The position numbers and the translations under genes were made by a program. The notes under the pieces were generated by a model that did no database searches, had not been told where the DNA came from, and worked only from the letters and a program-made list of their open reading frames with translations. DNA of 64,000 nt, from NCBI GenBank assembly GCA_032717465.1, contig CM064683.1:40478497-40542496 (forward strand). Direction: 5' to 3'. Position 1 is the stretch's first letter. Every line of letters begins with the position of its first letter. The stretch comes from Coenobita brevimanus. Taxonomy: Eukaryota > Arthropoda > Malacostraca > Decapoda > Coenobitidae. Shown here in pieces: positions 23,240 through 35,099 of the stretch.

Positions 23240-24020
23240 ACTACCAGCTTACTCCACACTACAACCCTCATCATTGCCATTACCACCACCACCATCAACA
23301 TCACCATCAACATTCTGAGAATCGTATTATCATCATCAACAACACCATTATCCGTACAACATACAATATTTTCAATGTTTTTAACTCATAACTGCCATCA
23401 TTATTATATCTACTATCATCATTATCATCATCATCATCATTATCATAATCATCATCACTACTACAATCATTATCAGCTACTTAGATCTGGATATACTACA
23501 TATTACAGCATCACAAACTACAAGAGAGGTATGAGGTGAGGTGAAGTAAGGTGGAGCGGCCTGGGACTCTACTACTGGTGTACCGCGTTCAGTCCCACAT
23601 CCACTGCTTCCTCCTTTTCTTTTCCTTATCATTTCTGTTCTCGTAATCTCTACACAGGAGTCTGGACAGCCATTGTATTCTCTCCCTTTCTTTCTTCTTC
23701 CTTCCAAAGGCTTTATCGCCTTGGCGCCATTCCTATATTTCTTCACTAATTCGCCAAGTTCTCTCGCTCCTTCGACAATTTCATGGCACGACGCAGGTCC
23801 GTGCTCAACGAACGACCATGTTTAAACTCTACCCTTCTGTTGCTGTGTCTGGAGCTCTGCCAATCCATGTTTCAGTGGGACAGTGTAAGGATGGTTGTGA
23901 ACACGATGATGATGATGATGATCATGATGATGGTGAGTGGAAGTGCGATCCATTTTTACTTGTCATTCTGATGAGACAACCTTCCGAAATACTTTAATTT
24001 CCATTATGATATTTCTGGAT

Positions 24021-24192
24021 CCTACTTCTCTCTTTCTCTTTCTCTCTCTCAGTACACAGATCAAAGCCATAACAAGGGGCGTAGCGAAGGGGGGGTGCGG
24101 AGAAGGCTGCCTCTCCCCCCCACTTGAGGGTCTTGAAATCGTATGAGGCTAAAAAAATAATAAATCTTTAAACACAAATAGATAAATAAATC

Positions 24193-24257
<65 letters not shown>

Positions 24258-24526
24258 TCGTAGTGAGTCAGCGTCATGCAGACATAATTTTAGGTCGGTT
24301 CTCAAAGAGAAAAGCAAGAACACTGAATCTCCTTTTATGAATATACATTACTGTCATGGCATGGAAAATTCCTGAGAGTATATATATATATATATATATA
24401 TAACTAGAATTGGTGTTTTTTTATTTTGGTTGGTAAAGCGGTTATAGAGTACCAGTATAAATGAAACTATATTTATTTGTCTGAGTGCGACAGTATCTTA
24501 TGTTTTTGTTAATCAGTGTTTCCTTC
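24021..24526. other. Microsatellite-rich spacer
   Basis: Contains 'aacaaggggcgtagcgaagg' and a C-rich patch (24,072-24,130) that look like the end of an unclassified interspersed repeat, then (GA)n at 24,197-24,254 and (TA)n at 24,379-24,402. No gene is seen. Confidence 0.6.
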
Positions 24527-25413
24527 TATACCTCATACCAATTAATCTGGCCAGGCATGTATGGCAACACTGTTCCCGCCGAGATGCTGATTGGCTGGAG
24601 GTGTTTGTTCGATTTCATTGTTGCTTAAACCAATACTCTATTATCAGATGTGACACTGAGTTTGTCGACAATACAAATGTCAAAAGCAACAAGAAATCCG
24701 TTATATACTTAACAACAATGAAATTTTTCGTAGGAAGATAGAGATATGAGTCAACAAAGTATTATTATAGTCCAAGTCAAGGTCAGCATTCGGCCAATTC
24801 CTGTATATCTCCCACACTCCGTAATATGACATAATTAAGGAAACCTGCTTAATCTAAGCGTTGGTATAACACATTTAAATTTTAAGATCAGTCCGCACTG
24901 TGATAATAGAGGAGATATAATGGAAGTGTTTTCCTTTAGCCTACTTTGATTTTCAAATTTTTTTCAAATCTCCCTCCCCGCAGAACTCGTCTTTTCATTA
25001 GAATTTTTAATTATTCAGAGTTGTGGCAAGATGTAAGGGTGCGGACTGATCTTAAAATTTAAATGTGTTATACCAACGCTTAGATTAAGCAGGTTTCCTT
25101 AATTTTCTGTTCTATTACGGAGTGTGGGAGATTTAAAGGAATTGTTCGAATGCTGACCTTGACTTGGACTATAATAATACTTTGTTGACTCATATCTCTA
25201 TCATCCTACGAAAATTTTATTGATAAGTATATAACGGATTTCCTATTGCTTCTTTACGATTGTATTGTCGACAAACTCAGTGTCGCATCTGATAATAAAG
25301 AGAGTATCAGTTTAAGCAACAACAAAATCGAACTAACACCCCCAGGCAATCAGCATCTCGGCGGGAACAGTGTTGCCATACATGCCTGGCCAGATTAATT
25401 GGTATGAGGTATA
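24527..25413. mobile_element. Foldback/long-TIR DNA element
   Basis: Two inverted arms of about 372-375 bp (24,527-24,898 and 25,039-25,413) surround a 140-bp spacer. Outer ends read TACCTCATACC and GGTATGAGGTA with TA on each side, consistent with a TA target duplication. The arms are about 90% identical with small indels. There is no open frame, so it would need a transposase supplied elsewhere. The AT-rich spacer is unique. The arms would form a very long hairpin when single-stranded or transcribed. Confidence 0.85.
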
Positions 25414-25518
25414 GTTAAATTAATCAGAACTATGATTTCTTAAGCAATACTCTGTTCAAAGTATGAAAACGGTCAGCTCGAATGAGTGCTAGAGCGTTTA
25501 TTACCAGTGATCAATATG

Positions 25519-25586
<68 letters not shown>

Positions 25587-25740
25587 TTTTTTTCTTAGAA
25601 CAGTTTATTAAAAATAGCAGACAAGTCTAAGTAGTTTAGCATATTTTAAAGGCTTACCATTTTAGTTTAACCAAGTAGGTAGAATTTCAATGCATGGCAC
25701 ATCTATAATTATAGACGATATATGGACTATGGATGATGTA
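25414..25740. other. Spacer with (GA)n
   Basis: AT-rich DNA with (GA)n at 25,521-25,582. No gene or recognised repeat otherwise. Confidence 0.7.
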
Positions 25741-26420
25741 TAAATGAATGGGAAGCAGGAAAGGCGAACGGACTAGAATATTTGACAATATGGCAGACAG
25801 GCTTATCACTGTATTTTTTTATGAATGTCACTCCAGTTACTTAGATATGCTCACAATTATTGTCTGTACTAAGTACAGAGACATTTTCATCTCTCATGTT
25901 TCTCAGTGATGGCAAGGCGCGAGGAATGACCTGCAACGCAATGCAAGGGTTAGGATCTACTACTATTTTTTTTTTTCATGTGTTCCAAAGGTTAACCAGT
26001 GTTTTCCATTTTTCCCCTTCCCTCTCAGTTCTCTCACTGCATCCGTGTTAATAAAATTCTTCCCTCATTTCATGTCTTTTCATTCACTGGCATATCACTC
26101 TGAATCAAAACAACCATTCCTTTATTCTCAAGTAGCCTTCATTTAGTAGACCTTGCTGCACACAGACACTGGCATTTTATTGGGTAAATATCCATGATAC
26201 TACACTAAAAATATGTAAACAGCAAGTGTAATAATGTTTATATATAATTCTGAAAATGTATTTTTTCTATTCGCACCGGGCCGGGGACATGATGGGTGAG
26301 GTGCGAGACTACAAATTAATAGACGCTGGACTAGATCGCAGACTTGTAGTTGCTTTACTTTATTAATAAAAATCTTGTGGAATTAGACGCTTAAATACAG
26401 CTTCCGTTGTATTAAATTTG

Positions 26421-26492
26421 GGGTGGCTGGATAGCTCAGTCGGTAAGCTGCTGTATCCACGTACTTACCAGCGCTGGTTCGAATCCTCACAG
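26421..26492 (+). pseudogene. tRNA-like sequence, second copy
   Basis: Identical boxes A (26,432-26,443) and B (26,476-26,486) to the copy at 2,819-2,892, with the same missing stem pairs. The flanking direct repeats are also present, but the downstream one is split by the SINE insertion. Confidence 0.6.
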
Positions 26493-26544
26493 TTTCTAAT
26501 TTATTAATAAAAATGTTGCAGAATTAGACGCTTAAATATACCTT

Positions 26545-26781
26545 GGAGAAGAGATAACGTAAGTTGGAGCGGCCTGGGACTCTGCTATCACTGTACCGAG
26601 TTCGATCCTTTTGGTTAGTACTTGGATGGGTGACCGCCTGGGAACACCAGATGCTGTTGGCATCCCTACGTCAAGTGGGGTTGGTGGAGGATTAGTGCCC
26701 CTCCCTGTAAAACAATTAACTCTAAGCCCTTGGCCACCCCGTCTGGGATACATGGCGTCTGGCAATGAATGAATGAATGAA
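26545..26781 (+). mobile_element. Chimeric SINE: tRNA-like head, 5S rRNA-derived middle, LINE tail
   Basis: A precise insertion flanked by an 11-bp duplication (AAATATACCTT at 26,534-26,544 and 26,782-26,792). Block E copy 1 is the empty site (near 2,940). The first 65 bp match the dispersed head (ttggagcggcctgggactct, then gagttcgatcc as box B). About 26,612-26,665 matches the 3' part of animal 5S rRNA, including 'ggttagtacttggatgggtg' and 'accgcctgggaacacc'. The last 50 bp (ggccacccc...ggcgtctggcaat) match the end of the RTE-like LINE at 19,359-19,393, followed by (GAAT)n. It has no coding capacity and is a RNA polymerase III-type element presumably mobilised by that LINE. Confidence 0.9.
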
Positions 26782-26814
26782 AAATATACCTTTCGTTGTA
26801 TTAAATTTTGGTGC

Positions 26815-27300
26815 CAGAGTGGCACTTGCTGACCCATCATTGGCCATCTGGCCGTGCGGGTGGGACTTGCTGACCTGTGACTGGTCTATGACTGTCTGGG
26901 TGGGACTTGCTGACCTGTGACTGGTCTATGACCGTCTGGATGGGACTTGCTGACCTGTGACTGGTCTATGACCGTCTGGGTGGGACTTGCTGACCTGTGA
27001 CTGGTCTATGACCGTCTGGGTGGGACTTGCTGACCTGTGACTGGTCTATGACCGTCTGGATGGGACTTGCTGACCTGTGACTGGACTATGACCGTCTGGG
27101 TGGGACGCTGCTGACCTGTGACTGGTCTATGACCGTCTGGGTGGGACGCTGCTGACCTGTGACTGGTCTATGACCGTCTGGGTGGGACGCTGCTGACCTG
27201 TGACTGGTCTATGACCGTCTGGGTGGGACGCTGCTGACCTGTGACTGGTCTATGACCGTCTGGGTGGGACGCTGCTGGCCTGTGACTGGTCTATGACCAC
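26815..27300. repeat. 40-bp minisatellite, about 11 copies (A2)
   Basis: Same unit as 2,985-3,635. The last five units carry 'gggacgctgctg', where the A1 variants have 'gggacgttgctg'. The variant distributions differ, so the arrays evolved separately after duplication. Confidence 0.95.
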
Positions 27301-29724
27301 TGTAATTCAAACGTAAACACACTGGAACTGAATTGGAATTGATTAATAAAACAATGAATTGGAATTGAATTAGAATTGATTAATACAATTGTGAACTGGA
27401 ATTGAATTGGAAATGATAAAAATCTAAATATAAAATTAATTGAATTTGACTCGTTATCAATGAACTGATACGAACTGATGACTGAATTGATAAAATAATT
27501 TTTTTTTTCTGTATTATGGAAATTCATTATTGCACAATAATTAACTTACTCAAATAAACAGTTAAATATACAGTTAGCTATAACAAAAAATTTATAAAAA
27601 TATCAAATGAAGTATCCGTTAGATTAATGTTACTGGGTAGATTAAAATTGATTTTGAATTGAAAACATTTTAACTGAATGAAATATCGACCATAATGAAA
27701 TGAATTGAATTGAATTGAAGATTTCTTTTTTTACGAATGAATTGAATTGAATTGGAACTGATTAAGTCAAATTTTATTCTGAACTGGAATTGAAATGACA
27801 AAAATGAATTGACCCCAGCCCTGGCCACCACAGCCATCCAAACCCTACAGCCAAACAGCATCCTTCAAGAACCACCAGTAGATAGACTCCCCTCAGAATA
27901 TTCCCTACCCTGAGAGACACGAGTACACCCAGCCAGACTGTGATTCGGCCACCACCCTTCACTGCTACAGTACCAACAATAAATACAACTTACACTGCAA
28001 TGCACACCACCACATCACAAAACACCACACACTCACCACGTGCACCACAATATCACAACAGCCACACCTTCAACATAACCTTAACAAAAGACCACTGGCA
28101 GTCTCCCATCCCCTGCTGTCCACTGGGTTCACGAGATGGGAAACTAGAACAAATGTGAAATCCACTAATTATTCTGTACCCATTACCATACCTTACTCAC
28201 CACCATACTTTACCACTTAGGTCATAGCTCATTTTATTAATGAAATTATTACTTCCACGTAAGCATGGCATTGTTGTTGCCGCAGCCATATCGCCCACCA
28301 GTACTGCCACCCTGCCCCATCATCCACCAGCATCTCTGCTTCTCCCCGTGACAATCAAAGGGGCAAGAACTGAATGAAGGCAATGGGCTGAGATGGTGGT
28401 GGCCGGTAAGGCAATGGGTGTGATGGTCCTGAAGTGGCCTGCATGAACTGAAGTGGCCTGAATAGACTAAAATGACTTGAATGGACTGAAATGAATGGAC
28501 TGAAATAGTATGAATAAGCTAGCAGCCTAAATGGTTCTAAAATGACCTGAACTGACCTGATTAGTTTTGACTGGACTTGAATAGTCTTTAAATCTCCATG
28601 ATGACCTGAATGGACTGGAGTCGACCTGAATGGATGTAAAGGATGTGAGTAAACCTGGTGTGAATGAACGGGGACTGACATGACTGGGCCATGGACGTGG
28701 GTGGCGTCAAGTAGCCTGGTGAAAAAGACACGTAAATAGACGGAGGGCTGGGTTGTACAGTGTTCCTTGCATGGACTGGTGACATGATTAGGGCTATAAA
28801 CAAAAGGATCATTGAACACAACTATGACATGAGCAGATTCAACGTAAGCAATGCTGTTGTCAAATATTGCAGTGATACTAGCAACTTTATTCAAGACAAT
28901 GGAAATTTTGTGTTAGCCAAACCCTTGGTACGCCTGGTCAACTAGCGGACAACCTATTCAGCTTCTTTGACGTAAAGAATGTTGTCACAACTCTGGCCTA
29001 CATTACTGAAGGCGATCATTGTGTCAGTACACTTGAAGTCGCGGGTTCGACACCCGGGCCGACCACTGGTAGGGTGTTTTTACCCCAGTCGGTTGGCACC
29101 TGGAAGTGAAACAGGGACCTGGATTTGTAAAGCGACGGCTGCGTGGTGTAGTGTGTTGGAATGTTTAGGTGCTTTCCTTGTCAGTCACGCAGCTCCCAAC
29201 TTTCTTCCATTTTAGTATGACATACAGAGTTTGCGTGAATATCATTATATCTCATGTATTCCACGAGGAAAAGCTAAAATGACGACGTCCCCACAAGCGA
29301 ATTATTTCAAGCAAATAATCACCACACACCAATACCTGGTAGGGTGGGAGAGGGTGCGGTGAGTTTTTGTTGAAGGATGATTTGTGTTGTGACAGTGAGG
29401 TGCATGAGGTTAGTGTGTTGTGGTGTGGGTGGCTGCATTGCGGTGTGGGCATAGTGGATTGTTTGTCAGTTGTATGTTGGGTTGGTATTGTAGCAGGGAA
29501 GGGTGAGGGCCACATCGTAGTCTGTCTAAGTGCCCTGGTGTCTCTCTGGGTAGGGTAGGATCTGAGGGGTGGATGTCTGATGGTGGTTCAGGAAAGATGT
29601 ACGGTAGTTTGGCGGCAGGTTTTCCATGGATGTGGTGGCTGTGTGTTTTTGTAACTTACCGGGTATGTGTTTGTGAAGTGTAATGTTGGGTGGAGGAGTA
29701 GGGTTACTACGGAGGCATTCTGTA

Positions 29725-29726
<2 letters not shown>

Positions 29727-29767
<41 letters not shown>
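29727..29767. repeat. (GT)n microsatellite
   Basis: About 20 units. The paralogous point near 5,615 has only a few (tgtgtgtg), so this is a recent expansion. Confidence 0.97.
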
Positions 29768-29769
<2 letters not shown>

Positions 29770-30242
29770 TTTGTGTGTCGTTGAGGATACAATATAATGG
29801 TATATGGATGGGATGGATGATGAGATGAAGCAATGAATTGTGTCTCTCTTACACTGCTGTGATCTCCTGCTGGAATAAAATACAAAGTTCTTTAACTTCA
29901 TCATTAACTATAGTTGCCTTGAATATTTCAAACTGCGTAAATATCTATGGAGTATAGTTATCTGACATCAGCCGAAATTCGATGTTAAGTAGCTCTTTTG
30001 TATCGCAAGTGTTAATTCCTACAATCCATTACTTGCATCCTTCTACTTCCTCACTCCCACGGCTGGGTGGGAAGGATGACGTAAAATGCAACTAAATGCG
30101 TTCATGCCCACAAACCGAATATTTTTATGGAATGCTTCTCTCTTTCCTAATTATTTCGTTGTACTTTGATTGATCTTATTTTGTAAGCTAAAGTGAAGCA
30201 TCGTATGGAGCCCCGCTGAATGAACCACCTTGTGTGTGAAAG

Positions 30243-30829
30243 TGTAGACATTATATAGGCATTAGGATATATCTCATAAACACAATGTACAGGATGTAAT
30301 GTCTGCTGGACATACACAGTTTCTCACTAGTAATGTCAATTCACATAATGTATATCCACAACCTTGTTGTCTTAGACCATCAAGAATCTTTAACCATATG
30401 ATGAATCTCAAACTACCTCGTAGTCCAGACAACCAAGAATTTCATGACGTATTCAGACACGTGGAGCAACCAGCCCTAGGCAGTTAGTCCATATGAATGG
30501 AAATTTACCAGACACACACATCCTCTCCAAGCTGTATATAATGTCGGAGAGCTGCCCTTCATTTCAGAAGGGATTGGAGAGTCGGCCAGATAACACGAAG
30601 ATCAGAGAAAGGGAAGAGAAGGGACAGAGAGTAGGTCCAGCACTAGGGTCACGCTCCCTTACGCTGTAACTCACTTTTGGTAAAACCACTTAATAAAAAC
30701 TCAGTAACCCAAGAGTGCTGTAACTCACCTCGTTGACACTACGTCTCACTACTGTATTCTGGCTCAGCTTAACAATCCATAATCGGTTTCCCTATCTCCC
30801 AACAAGTACCTAAGACCACGCTATCGAGA
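30243..30829 (+). promoter_or_regulatory. 5' LTR of copy 2
   Basis: About 590 bp. The first 420 bp align readily with 37,123-37,620; the remainder is weaker. TATATA at 30,535 and AATAAA at 30,692-30,697 fit a promoter and poly(A) signal. Confidence 0.65.
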
Positions 30830-30830
30830 C

Positions 30831-30845
30831 TGGTGGCAAGCGGTA
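30831..30845 (+). other. Primer-binding-site-like sequence
   Basis: TGGTGGCAAGCGG starts one base after the presumed LTR end. It aligns with TGGTAGCAGCGAACG beside the LTR of copy 3 and TGGCGGCAGCGAACG in copy 1. TGGTAGCAG matches the complement of the initiator tRNA-Met 3' end over nine bases. The actual primer tRNA is inferred only. Confidence 0.5.
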
Positions 30846-32244
30846 ATAACGAACCAACTACGATAAACTACGCCACCCGAGATTGGTGAACAGTGGTAAA
30901 CTGCGACGAACTACGCCTTACGAGTTTAAACTATGATAAAACTACGTTCACTGAGAAGTTGTAGCGAGCTGTAAACGAAGCCGATTAACGTCTCAGTCAA
31001 AGCAATCTGCGACTCCTCTACAAGCAACAATCAGCAAATTAAACAAAAGAGACTCGCTTCTAACTACCTCAACCGCAACTCCACGATCTACGAGAATCAG
31101 TAGCAGTGATAAACTAAGTCTATCGGCAACACTACAAGCCTGCAAGTTAATCTCAACAAGTAAAGAAAATCAAACGTACAAGAAGAAACAACAAAAGTGA
31201 GTGAAATGTCACCTGAGTAAAACCCAACACAGCTGAATTTCCCCCACCTACTCCACCACCCCACCACGACCCCCACCACTATTCCCCACCATCATTATCT
31301 CCACCACCAGGAGGAGGTAAGCGAGTGTCTTGACCCCGGATGTGATGACCAAACGATGCTGACGTACTGATCTTCAACAACAACACCAGCCTGCCATCCT
31401 GCACCCGCCTGTCTGCCAGCATGTCTGCCTATCCCAGTGATGACACGGAGTGCTGACGCAGTCATACCAGGACCCTGACCTTCCACAATACCCACACCCT
31501 TCATCCATCATCACTATCATCAGCAGCAGCACCCTAGCCAGTACTCCCACCACAGTTAATATCAGTGGGTCAAACATTTACTCTCTTATTTTAATAGTAC
31601 TACTTCATTTATATACAACCTTACATATATACACAGTGATGGACGAGATCCTTACACCAACATTATAATACATGTACATACATATGAAAATCAAGTAAGA
31701 CCAGAAAATTAAAATAAAAGTACACATGTATCCTTCATATTACAGTGACAAGGAAAATCAAGTGAAAATGACTAACAAAAATGGAGCTAGCAACAGTGTG
31801 CTATACTCAACCACACACGTTAGTATATGCAACCAATACCTAAAGATGAATGTAAAAAGGAGCAAACATATCAAGTTGACTTCACAACCTTTGGAGGACT
31901 ATAGTGTCAAGTGACGTGTGAAACTAAGTGAACACTGAACATAACGTAAATATTGTATATGTAATTTTATATAAAATAAAATATGGGTTACATACAAGTA
32001 TAATGTCATCTTCATTCAAACTGCGCAACATAGCTAAGTCAATACACCCATGGTGTCTCAAACAGACTGTGCAACATAACTAAGATAATACACCTGTGGT
32101 GTCACATAACTAATACACCTACGGTGTCTCAAGTGAACAACCACATCAAATATCGCTGATTCATAATATGATTGTATTGCTATTATTGTATTAATTTTAT
32201 ACATTTGTTTCAGTTATATAGATACAATGGCCACACTTGTGATT
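30846..32244 (+). other. Non-coding leader of LTR copy 2
   Basis: Resembles the reverse complement of 11,400-12,540, for example 'cttcatttatatacaacctt' against the complement of 11,680. No frame exceeds about 75 codons, and none carries a gag, protease or RT motif. Confidence 0.55.
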
Positions 32245-33290
32245 ACTGCAGTTATGTTACATTTCCTACAATTATGTAACTACAAACGATAGCATTACTA
32301 CAATTATATTACAGTTCCTACAATTATGTAACTACAAACGATAGCATTACTACAGTTATGTTACAGTTCCTACAATTATGTAACTACAAACGATAGCATT
32401 ACTACAGTTATGTTACAGTTCCTACAATTATGTAACTACAAACGATAGCATTACTACAGTTATGTTACAGTTCCTACAGTTATGTAACTACAAACGATAG
32501 CATTACTACAGTTATGTTACAGTTCCTACAATTATGTAACTACAAACGATAGCATTACTACAGTTATGTTACAGTTCCTACAATTATGTAGGCTAATAAC
32601 AGACTATATCATTACTACAATTATGTAACTACAAACGATAGCATTACTATAATTATGTTACAGTTGCTACAATTATGTAACTACAGACGATAGCATTACT
32701 ACAATTATGTTTCATTTCCTACAATTATGTAACTACAAACGATAGCATTACTACAATTATGTTACAGTTCCCACAGTTATGTAACTACAAGCGATAGCAT
32801 TACTACAAGTATGTTACAGTTCCCACAGTTATGTAACTACAGACGATATCATTACTACAATTATGTTTCATTTCCTACAATTATGTAACTACAAACGATA
32901 GCATTACAACAATTATGTTACAGTTGCTACAATTATGTAACTACAAACGATAGCATTACTACAATTATGTTACAGTTGCTACAATTATGTAACTACAAAC
33001 GATAGCATTACTACAATTATGTTACAGTTGCTACAATTATGTAACTACAAACGATAGCATTACAACAATTATGTTACAGTTGCTACAATTATGTAACTAC
33101 AAACGATAGCATTACTACAATTATGTTACAGTTGCTACAATTATGTAACTACAAACGATAGCATTACTACAATTATGTTACAGTTGCTACAATTATGTAA
33201 CTACAAACGATAGCATTACTACAATTATGTTACAGTTGCTACAATTATGTAACTACAAACGATAGCAGTACTACAATTATGGCCAAAGCA
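32245..33290. repeat. 52-bp minisatellite, about 19 copies
   Basis: The unit contains 'cgatagcattactacaatta' followed by 'tgttacagttgctacaatta' and 'tgtaactacaaa'. Two subtypes alternate ('gttcctaca' in the first half, 'gttgctaca' in the second). It lies inside LTR copy 2. The related TTACATAAT-type DNA in copies 1 and 3 is organised differently. Confidence 0.95.
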
Positions 33291-33744
33291 ATTATGTAAA
33301 AGTTCCATTAACAATATGTAACTGCAGTTTTATGGCCAACACAATTATGTAACAATTGCATTAACAAGATGGAACATTTATGTAACTTTGATTACAGTTT
33401 TATGGCCAACACAATTATGTAACAGTTGCATTAACAATATGTAACTACAATTTTATGGCCAACACAATTATGTAACATTTGCATTAACAAGATGTAACTT
33501 TTATAACAATTGCATTAACAAGATGGAACTTTTATGTAACTTTGATTACAGTTTTATGGCCAACACAATTATGTAACAGGTGCATTAACACAATGTTATG
33601 TTAGTCACACTTGCATAACATCTGCATAAAAATGATGTAACTACAATAGCATCAACATGATGTAACTGCAATATTCAGACAATTATGTTACTTTTACAGT
33701 ATTATGTATTTCTCTTAAGTTACAAGTTAATTGTAATGTGTATA
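33291..33744. repeat. Degenerate TTACATAAT-type repeats
   Basis: Longer-period words such as 'ttttatggccaacacaatta' recur at about 33,330, 33,390, 33,450 and 33,560. They are the reverse complement of 'taattgtgttggccataaaa'-like words in copies 1 and 3. Confidence 0.75.
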
Positions 33745-34009
33745 TAGTATGGGTGGAGTAGACTGCAGCACCAGTCGAACAGGGCAGTACTCCCGAGGTT
33801 GATGGCAAGCTGGTGATAGGGAGAGCTGGAGCTCCCGTTTCACCAGCCCTCAGGACTTGATCCTGACCATCTCCCTTTGCTGAACATTTTCAGTGCATTG
33901 ATTTACCCAGAGAGTAAACCAGCATGCTCTCATAATACCTCTACCTTCAACTGTCTACACCACACTACATGCGCATAACATATCACACCTTCTAGTCACA
34001 TCTTTAGTA

Positions 34010-35099
34010 ATGGCCGCTGCAATCTTACTATCAAATGAGGTGGTACCTCGGATTGCCACCACCGGCAGGGTAGGGCTGGCGGCACAGGGTCCTCCCGGTC
34101 GCCATCAAGCGACTGTGCCTGCAGCGACTGTTGCTATTTCTGGGAATGCTCGTCGGCGAAGAAGTGACAGTGCGGCCTTATTCTTTACCAACATCCGCGG
34201 CCTTACCACAAATTTAAACTCAGTTCATTTTTTCCTTCAGTCCATATCCCCTTTGGCCCTTTTCCTCACAGAACCATAAATCTCACCCTGTACCGATATA
34301 TCTCCATTTTGTTTTCCCGGTTACCGTCTCCTTACAAACTTCTGTAACAAGGGCGGCACCTGTTGTTATATCAAATTCCATTTCATCCAGTTTTGATTAC
34401 TCATTATATAAATTAAATTGTCAAAACATTACCAAATATATTTGTGTAGTTTATCGTTCCCCCAATGCTTCTTCGGAACCCAGTGTATTTGATTCCATAT
34501 CCACTCAGTTGAGTAACCTTGACCTTGCCTTTGGCACCGAAATTACCATTTTGGGTGATTTTAACATACACAATGTTGAATGGTTATTGCATTCTGCCCA
34601 GACTGACGACGCTGGTCTAGAGTGCGAGCTGTATGCAGAATCGTTTAATCTCACCCAGTTGGTAAAGCAACCAACCAGAATACCTGATAATCCTGACCAT
34701 TATGCCCATCTCTTGGATTTATTCTTCACAAATAATCCAGATCAATACAGGATAGAGGTACTGTCACCACTTGGATCCTCTGACCACAATCTCATCAAAG
34801 CCTCATTAGTTAACCCTCCTACACCTCCCCATTCCGAACCTGTCAGGGTGACCCGATGGCACTTTGACAGGGCAGACTGGGATGGATTTAGAAATTATCT
34901 TGCTGATGTTCCATGGCATTCTTTCTTCTCTAGTGATCCCAATTCTACCCAGTCCCTCATTTGCGACTTAATACTAGCTGGTATGGATTTATTCATACCA
35001 AGTCAACAATTCACTAAAAGATCGAACTCTCCAAAATTGTTTGATGGCAACTGTGCCAGAGCAACAGCCCAAAAGTCATTAGCATATAACTTTACTTAA
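34010..35099 (+). pseudogene. J1 endonuclease-domain region (broken)
   Basis: The first frame (34,010-34,279) ends with the endonuclease start, FTNIRGLTTNLNS and LALFLTEP. It is cut by a stop, and about 170 bp follow with breaks. The 34,509-35,099 frame (196 codons) has the exonuclease-endonuclease-phosphatase signature motifs LGDFNIHNVEW (residues 15-25), LDLFFTN (69-75) and GSSDHNLI (89-96), so the nicking-domain residues are retained. A one-base loss near 35,088 relative to the fragment at 1-397 brings in a premature stop. The enzyme would nick target DNA to prime reverse transcription. Confidence 0.85.

Larger units (their letters stand above)
16610..24020 (+). repeat. Modular array: tRNA-like heads, pyrimidine tracts, (ATC)n
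   Basis: Repeating modules. Full heads start near 16,700, 17,092, 17,745, 18,735, 19,995, 20,358, 21,328, 22,045, 22,293 and 23,500. A variant head is near 18,196, and partial heads are near 17,449, 19,665, 20,845, 21,770 and 22,690. The head core 'gtaaggtggagcggcctggg' resembles the D-arm/box A of Leu/Ser tRNAs, and 'gagttcaaacc' about 30 bp on fits box B (GTTCRANNC). Each full head is followed by 300-400 bp of nearly pure C/T. Partial heads usually precede ATC-rich DNA. Parts are paralogous to 42,900-44,100, 47,500-51,500 and, inverted, 57-59.4 kb. All long frames here are Phe/Ser/Leu or His/Thr compositional artefacts. Confidence 0.75.
25741..29830. repeat. Block E, copy 2
   Basis: Paralogue of 2,138-5,660, with the same order of parts. 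Differences are a 237-bp SINE inserted at 26,545, 11 rather than 16 units in the 40-bp array, longer sequence at about 28,400-29,050, and a (GT)n expansion at 29,727-29,767. The segment 28,760-28,945 is open for 61 codons (MFLAWTGDMIRAINKRI...), with less biased composition than its surroundings. I do not recognise it and it has no counterpart in copy 1. Confidence 0.7.

Noticed and set aside
23783..23971. 62-codon frame starting MARRRSVLNERPCLN
   Set aside because: It ends in an (ATG)n run giving a Met tract. There are no paralogous or motif data, and it could be chance.
26612..26665. 5S rRNA gene
   Set aside because: Only the 3' part of 5S is present, embedded in a retroposed SINE with a target duplication and LINE tail.
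28355..28894. 179-codon minus-strand frame
   Set aside because: Its composition follows the degenerate CTGAATGGA repeats, and it is not preserved in block E copy 1.
29130..29200. Structured RNA from gctgcgtg...cacgcagc
   Set aside because: An eight-base stem with a loop of about 40 bases, neither compensated nor extended in copy 1. It is too weak to call.
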